Source: Triticum aestivum
Lineage: Eukaryota > Streptophyta > Magnoliopsida > Poales > Poaceae
Length of the DNA stretch: 64,000 nt
NCBI RefSeq assembly: GCF_018294505.1
Contig: NC_057802.1
Location: 310,641,137 to 310,705,136, forward strand
Direction: 5' to 3'
This document shows, in pieces, positions 57,342 to 64,000 of this stretch. A program made the translations under genes and the position numbers. Each line of letters opens with the position of its first letter. Positions within the stretch are counted from its first letter, which is position 1. The notes beneath the pieces were generated by a model. The model did not search any database. It worked only from the letters and a program-made list of their open reading frames with translations, and had not been told where the DNA came from.

Positions 57342-60300
57342 TGTCACATCCCTAGTTCTGGTATGACCTAGACTAGCTGGTCATGTGTGCATCATGTTTA
57401 AATTTCAATAAATTTGAATTGGGGACATGAAAGCCTTAGAAATCATTTCTGAAAATGACCAAGATAAAAATTGCTTCAAATAAGTCCAAGAAAATGTTCC
57501 TGCGAATCTCTGGAAATATTGGCAAGGGATAAAATTCAAACCAATATTTTTAGAATCTCAGAAACAATTATTTTCGGCCTTTGAATTAATCCAATAAATA
57601 TTTATATTGGATCAATATTTATTATATAATAAATATATGTTCAATAATTATGAAAATTGTTGTGTGGCTTTGGATAAGAGCACTTAGCTTACACAATTAT
57701 TTTCATGAAGTTTCACATTGATTTGGTATTTAGATCAAATCAAAACAAACAGCAGAAAATTAGAAAATAGAAAACAGGAAATAAAAGAGAGAGAGAATCT
57801 TACCTGGCCTCACCTGTGCAGCCCACCAACTGGCCCAGCACTGCAGCTGGCCGACCCAGCCCATCACCGCCTCCTCCCCTGTTGCCTTCCTCCTCTACCA
57901 GGAGGACGAGCGCGTGCCCGACGCGCGCACGGCCACCGCATGCCACCTCCTGCTTGCCGCCGAGGGCCTGGACGCCTCCACGACGACATGCAGCCCCCCT
58001 GGACCCCACCACAGCTGAGCGTGCTCGCCGCCGCCGATCGCCATAGCCGTGGCCACCGCCTTCCCCGCGCCTCTTCGACGTGTCCCCGTGCTCCGCCCCG
58101 ACCTCCTCTTCCTCCTCACCGAGCGCGCGACACCGGAAGCCCTAAAATGCTGCCAACGCCGTCTTCTTCAACCTCGGTCCGCCGAGATCGTCGGGAACCC
58201 CGTGCTCGCCTCACTGCCTCCCCGACCCCGCTGACCCGCTCATCGTGACCGCTGTGAGCCACTGACCTTCCCCTCCTCTTCTTTTCCTTCCCCGTGTGCC
58301 GTAGCGACTGCACCGCGCTCACCCGCACGCGCCACCGCCCGCGCTCGTCGCCGGTGGTGCTCCAGTGACCATATGGTCCCGGGCTTGTGCCCATTGCACT
58401 CCCCGCATCGCGTAGGAGCCGTAGGTGCTAGCGCCGCCCCGCCTAGGCCGCTGCAGCAACGAGCCCGAGCTCGACCGAGCTTCGGCCGCCGCCGAGCTCG
58501 TCACCGGCGCCACTCCCCGGCCGCGCCACCACCACGGTTGGGTGCGGACGAGCGTCTGCATCCCGTAGTTGTGCTCCGCGCGCCAAACGGCGCTCTATAG
58601 GCGAATCCCGCAGCACACCGCCGCGTCTGGACTCGCCAGCGGCTAAACGCCGGTGACCGCTGACCCGTTGACCGGTGTGGGTTGACCCCACTGCCCAGTT
58701 TGACTTCCCCCTCTCTCTCACTGACTTGCAGGCCCCGCCCGACTAATTACTCTAGTTAGCACTAATTAACTAGTTAGGGTGGTTACTACAGTCGCTGACT
58801 AGTGGGCCCTGCCCAGATAGTTAGGGCTAACTAACTTAGTTAGTTGACTGGGTCAGTGACCAGTGGGTCCCACTGGTCAGGTTTGACCTGGTCGACGCCC
58901 GTTGACCGCAGACGTCACCCCGACGTCATGCTGACACAGTTAACCTTTTTCTGGATTTATTCTTATTCAGGAAATTCCAGAAAATAGCTAAAACTTCTAA
59001 AATTCATAGAAATTAATCTGTAACTCAGAATGAAATAAGTCATATTTGAAAAATGATCAAAAAATCCAATCTATCCATCTGTACTGGTTTCATGCCTGTT
59101 AGAGCAACTTAACCTTGCTGTTTAGGTCAAACATGTTAATGCACTTATATGAACGCATAACTTGAGTTTGTATTTGAATCTTTCGTTCAAATAAGCTCAA
59201 AACCTTCTAATTGTAGTTGCATTAGCCCAACACACTCATATTGCCATGTCATGATCATGCATCATATTGTGCATTACATTGATTGTGTTTCCTCTCTGTT
59301 GCCGGTGGTTGTCCCCTCTCGATAGACGTATTCCGACGATGAGTTCGATGACACCGATGAAGAACTATACTATCTTCAGAAGTGCTAGGCAAGCAAAACC
59401 CCCTTGTTCATTCCGATACAATCCCACTCTCTCGCTCCTGCTCTCTTTTACTGCATTAGGACAACATCGATTCAACTGTCACATGCTGCGGTAGCTGAAC
59501 CCCTTTTCCTCTGCATGACCTGTCATTGCCACAGTAAATAGATGAAACCCACTAGCATGAGTAGGAGTTGTTTGAGCCCTGATGTGCCTACTCATTCATG
59601 CTTGTTTGTCATGCCTGCTACTGCTTAGAGTTGAGTCAGGTCTGATTCATCGGGGATGAATTGGAATGGTGATGAACATGTCCTACTGGGTGTGAGCTAA
59701 GTGTATGAACACGATTTGGTAAAGGTATCGATGAGAAGCCTTGTAGGAGTACATGGTGGGTTGTTTCATTGGAACCGTCCTTAAGCACTGAGATCTGTAT
59801 GTGTGATTTAAGATTCATCTACTACCATGCATTGGGCCCGAAACCAATGGACCCTCTCGGCTTCTTATCCACCCTTGTCCTCTGTCCAGGAGTTGCAAGT
59901 AGTTTCTGGTGTTTGTAGTATGCTGGAGGCCATGCACAGCGCTGACCCGAGGGGTGGGCTGTGATGCGGTAGGCACGTGGCCGGGCATGCCGGGCGCCCG
60001 TTTGGTGTCTCGGAACCATGTACACATCATTCGGGGCCGTATGTGGAAACCTCAGCCGGACTCCCTACGGATGGAACCTGAATAGGCGATAAACCTGGAC
60101 TAGAGACTTGAGTGTTTAGGTAGGCCATGGCCGACACCCTCGCTAGGCTTCCGCTTGAAGGTTGCGGAGTACATGTCGTGTAAACGGCGATAAGTGGTGA
60201 GAGCGTGTGTGAAGAAGTACGCCCTGCAGGGTTAACATCATCTATTCGAATAGCCGCGTCCGCGGTAAAGGACTACTTGGTTGCCTATACAGTTCATAGA

Positions 60301-61482
60301 CAAGTGAAAGTGGATACTCTAAAACTCGCAAGATAAGCGTGAGTGCTATGGATGGCCTTCTCGTAGGGAGACGGGAGCGGATCCATAGTGGTGTATTGAT
60401 ATGGTGAATATGTGGACTCGTGTGCGCCACCTCAAAAGAGTTACTTGCAGTCATAGTTTAGGATAGCCATTGAGACAAAGCTGGCTTGCTGCAGTCAAAC
60501 TCCACCACCCCCTTTGTTGATACTGATGCATATGTAGCTAGTTCTGATGTAAGTCTTGCTGGGTACATTTGTACTCACGTTTGCCTATTTTATGTTTTGC
60601 AGAGAGACGTCAGTCTCGCTAGTAGTTCCGTGTGGACTTCGGCGTTTAGCTTGATACCTCAGCTACGATCTTGTGCCCTCGGCAGGATCTGGTAGATAGT
60701 CACGCTTCTCAGCCTTTTTCATTTGTAGATGCCTGTACTCAGACATGTTAAGCTTCCGCATGTGCTTTGACTTGTATGCTCTGAATGTTGGGTCATGAGA
60801 CCCATGTTTGTAATATCTTGGATCCTCGGAGCCTAATGAATAAATACTTGAGTCGTAGAGTTATGTTGTGATGCCATGTTGTATTTACACATATCGAGCA
60901 TATTGTGTGTATGATTGAAATGCTTGGTATATGTGGGATCCGACAACCTAGTTGTTTATCCTTGGTAGCCTCTCTTACGGGGAAATGTAGTCTTGTGCTT
61001 CCATGATCCATAGTAGGCTGCTACAGCCCAGTTCACCGGAGTCCTGCTAGCCCAGCACTACTGCTCCGGAACACTTGACTGGCCGGCATGTGATTCACTT
61101 CATTCCTGTGTCTTTCTCTTCGGGGAAATGTCACGCGGTGACATCCGAAGTCCTGCCTAGCCTGCTATAGCCCGGTTCACCGGAGTCCTGTTAGCCCAGT
61201 GCTACAGCCCGGATTCGCACGCGGCTGACCGACATGCTCGATGTTGATTCATGAATGCCTGTCCCCGTAAGTTAGTGCCACTTTGGGTTCACGACTAGTC
61301 ATGTCGGCCCGGGTTCTCTGTCATATGGATGCTAGCGACACTATCATATACGTGAGCCAAAAGGCGCAAATGGTCCGGGGCCATGGTAAGGCGACACCCG
61401 TGGGAATGCCGTGCGTGAGGCCGCAAAGTGATATGAGGTGTTACCAGCTAGATCGATGTGACTTGGAATCGGGGTCCTGACA
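57342..61482 (+). repeat. 5' LTR (4.1 kb) of a Gypsy element
   Basis: Begins TGTCACATCCC and ends GGGGTCCTGACA, with TGTCA/TGACA inverted ends. It is followed after four bases by a tRNA-Met primer site. A GC-rich block (57790-58730) gives open but unrecognised frames on both strands. The second LTR is outside the window. Confidence 0.85.
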
Positions 61483-61486
61483 GCGT

Positions 61487-61498
61487 TGGTATCAGAGC
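61487..61498 (+). other. Primer binding site for initiator tRNA-Met
   Basis: TGGTATCAGAGC, four bases after the LTR end; the usual primer complement of plant Gypsy chromoviruses. Confidence 0.9.
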
Positions 61499-64000
61499 CT
61501 GACTGCCCGTAGGATTACCAAGCCAAACTGGTCGAAGTTGAGTCTAGAAATGCTTTAGTTATATAAGGGGATTGATTGTGGAAGGGAACGTAAGGCTCTT
61601 TTTACTCCTTTACCTTATGCCCTTCTGATCTGAGTCAACATCTCCTTTTCTACGGGGATTAAGAACTAGGCCTTCTCATCGATCTATTAGGATGACGAGT
61701 TGCTATGTTAGAGACTTATAGGATTGTTGGTTCCAGGCTTCAATTCAGTTTCTACTACTTATAGTATGTTGTCAGTTGAACCAGAACCTTGATATGATGA
61801 TGTTAAGTGGTTATGCCACCATTTTGCACGGTGTCTCAAATATTTTTGAGCATTTACAGCCGTTATGCTGTCCGAGTCATCCCAGGTTTCTAAATAGTAT
61901 GATGCATTTGCAAATCCCTTCTTCCCGTTTCCGATGTCCTTTTGGGCCAGATTAAACACAGTAAATGGTCTGTTAAGGTACTCCATTGCCTTGACATATA
62001 TGTTGGAGCTAGTATTATGACCCTAGGTGTCAGGATCACCTAGTAATCTACCCTGTTTGTGTTCCCCGTGTGATGATTTTGGCCATCATTCTCGAAAGCA
62101 TCCCGTGATGTTATTAGTTAGTAGGTATTCTATTCCTGGGTTCTTGAACCCGAGATTCACCCTACTTCATTTTGTTAGTATTTGCTACTTCCCTTAAGAT
62201 ATTAGTAACCTTTGCAATAGTCCTCGAGGTCCGTGGTATATCCTTCTTCCAATACCATGAACCAATATGGCAAAAGCCTTTGAACCAAAAGATCACAATA
62301 AGAGTGCTCTTAATGGGTTCTCCATTCAAGAATTGTGAATCTGCCAGTCCTACCTTTCTGCATGGGTTATCCGGAAGAAACCTGTTGAACTTCGTTCGAC
62401 ATGCTAAACCATGCATCCACAACTCAGAAAATCATATGTTCTTTTGGGTTGTCCCTCTTTAGTTATTTCCTGGCCCTCATCTATCAATTGATAGTCAAGA
62501 GTATGTGTGCATTCGTTCATTGATGCCTATTGCTCTTGTGGCCATCAAGTCGTTCTATTCTGGAATGACTAGGAGAAACAAACTTCAGTACCTTGTCCAC
62601 TTCGAGGATTGGGTCAAAGTAGTTGAATTCCGTGGATGAAATGCCAATCCATCTTTTGCTTTGTTCTACCTTGGAGTGTTACCATCTTTATGTCAAGAAT
62701 GTCATGAGAATTGCACCACCTCTTATGAATTCTTGACGCAGTGATACTTCTCGCTATCATTATTCATTCCTCGGTCCCATGTTGTTGTAACCGGAATGCC
62801 GACAAGTGAACTGTGATGTGTGAAATCGATACTCCTAGCAAACTCGTTGCTTGGTAGTTAATGGACAATATTCTCATTCTTAGCGTGTTGGTTATTGAAT
62901 CATCATCCTAAGATTGATCGTGCTACCTAGTCCTTATTCCTGGTGCACTCTTCGATCAATGAGTTAGGATTATCTAATCCCTTGCGTATTTGATCATATC
63001 GTCTTGCTCTGAAAAGCAAGATTGTTCTCGAGCATAGTAACATATCGGTGGTTCGTGATGTTCTGAATATATTCTCGGAAGTATTACCAGGTTGTCACCT
63101 GACCGCTATGTTGAGTTCGTGATCATGTTGGTTTTCCTCCAAACCACCCATTCTCCAAGAATCTATGTGGGATACCCCTGAGCTAGTTGGTTAAGCCAAA
63201 CAAAAATTTGGAAAGTTGGAAGATAAAAGCTTGTCTGACTTAGCTCATGTTAAGGGATATCTTTTTGTGTGTGTGTGTGTTGAAGAAAGATGATATCTCC
63301 ATCGATTGGTCCTCGTGATCAGTTGTTGGATCTATTGCCTTGTCAAAACTTTGACTTGAGTATGGGCTATCGTCAAGTCAAATCAGAACCAACGATGTTC
63401 GTAATGTTGTCTTACTCGTGGTTGATCCCTCGAGCATAAACCAATACATCTTTTGGTCTGACCAATGCTATCACCGTGTTCACATGATGGTGGAAGTCCA
63501 GTGATATGGAAATTCCGATGAGTTGCTGTTGAGCCCATCAGCAGCATCTTGTCTCCCCCATGATTCGTGTTAAACATTAAGCTAGTGTTGGAAACTTTGT
63601 AAACAATGCCTTCATGTTTCGTTCATGAAGCATATGTTTGGATGAAAGTAGCGACTTCCTCTAAGTTCACGTGCAATCGAGGCAAGTTGCCGCCGTGAAT
63701 TCGAGAAAGCTTGTTTTTGCTTCCTCTGGAATCATCCCAAGTCAGCCATGCACGTGCAAGTATTCTGTGGTATGTTAGACTGATCATCTTCGTTCCATAT
63801 GAATTCCTAGCACCCAAGCCACTGATTGGCTTGTTCAAGGAAAAGAAGTCTAGCGTGCGTAAAGACTTCGAAATCCTTGATGATGGATCCTAACCAGAAC
63901 TCGATAGTGTTTTATTATAAGACTACTATGTGGTCATTCTTGTCTTGGACAACATGTTCACAGGTTTGTAGCAGAACCAACTCATGTTTTGGAGCTTGCT
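61499..64000 (+). pseudogene. pol: Decayed gag-pol of the right-hand Gypsy element
   Basis: No long frame survives, but short stretches in changing frames follow the Gypsy order. VVRD...FSEVLPG with PDRYVEFVI (about 63050-63125) is the region before RT. KKDD (about 63284) and DLSMGYRQVK (about 63353-63382) are RT-like, and a GLTNA-like segment follows at about 63450. The region 61500-63000 should be gag and protease but is unrecognisable. The element is old or was copied in a defective state. It continues past the window. Confidence 0.65.

Noticed and set aside
57718..58721. GC-rich ORFs on both strands in the 4.1-kb LTR
   Set aside because: Both strands open, low complexity, no recognisable domain; typical of the GC block of such LTRs.
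61487..61498. tRNA gene remnant
   Set aside because: Only the 12-base primer complement is present; no cloverleaf around it.

Overview
The window looks like intergenic DNA from a large grass genome, most likely a wheat relative (Triticum/Aegilops). The reasons are long Ty3/Gypsy LTR elements, CACTA transposons, Stowaway and Tourist MITEs with TA and TTA target duplications, and many nested insertions. I see no intact single-copy host gene. Family names were assigned from memory, without a repeat library. Three runs of N (7292-7527, 16559-17037, 34235-34375) interrupt the sequence.

Left part (1-22.6 kb). Positions 1-3948 hold the pol end, an antisense B3-domain ORF and an LTR of a Gypsy element. 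That LTR is followed by what looks like a second internal start. At 3949 a 13.8-kb minus-strand chromovirus of Tekay type is inserted (3949-17749, target duplication CCCGT on both sides). Its LTRs are nearly identical, but gag-pol has six in-frame stops and a frameshift. To its right lie a broken F-box gene fragment, a MITE cluster in which two MITEs sit inside a third (18968-19579), an unrecognised GC-rich coding-like island, and small inverted repeats.

Middle (22.6-42.5 kb). A composite repeat in two inverted orientations (22.65-24.2 and 39.7-42.2 kb) is split by a MITE-like element (24201-39684). That element is split by a CACTA-like element (24573-39608), which is in turn split by an RT-less Gypsy element (24669-31068). 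Each insertion can be read from its target duplication (ACATA, TGT, GGGTC), and three unfilled copies of the outermost site are present in the window. The CACTA body carries several decayed gene-like ORFs, including a three-exon GRF-like zinc-finger gene, a ~510-bp tandem repeat array, and short repeats near both ends. Two copies of a module made of a 5S-rRNA-like segment plus a hairpin with 35-nt arms lie at 38.8 and 40.4 kb.

Right part (42.5-64 kb). After unrecognised sequence and a purine-rich degenerate repeat, a plus-strand multi-exon gene (about 47.06-52.49 kb) with clean phase-0 splice sites encodes a transposase-associated-looking protein with a C-terminal coiled coil. It lies upstream of a GGGCC-rich array and a CACTA right terminus at 54006, so I read it as a CACTA-encoded ORF. 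That CACTA abuts a truncated LTR of a non-autonomous LTR element with a captured-looking ORF (54007-57341). The second LTR of that element is interrupted at 57342 by another Gypsy element with a 4.1-kb LTR, a tRNA-Met primer site and a heavily decayed pol that runs off the window.
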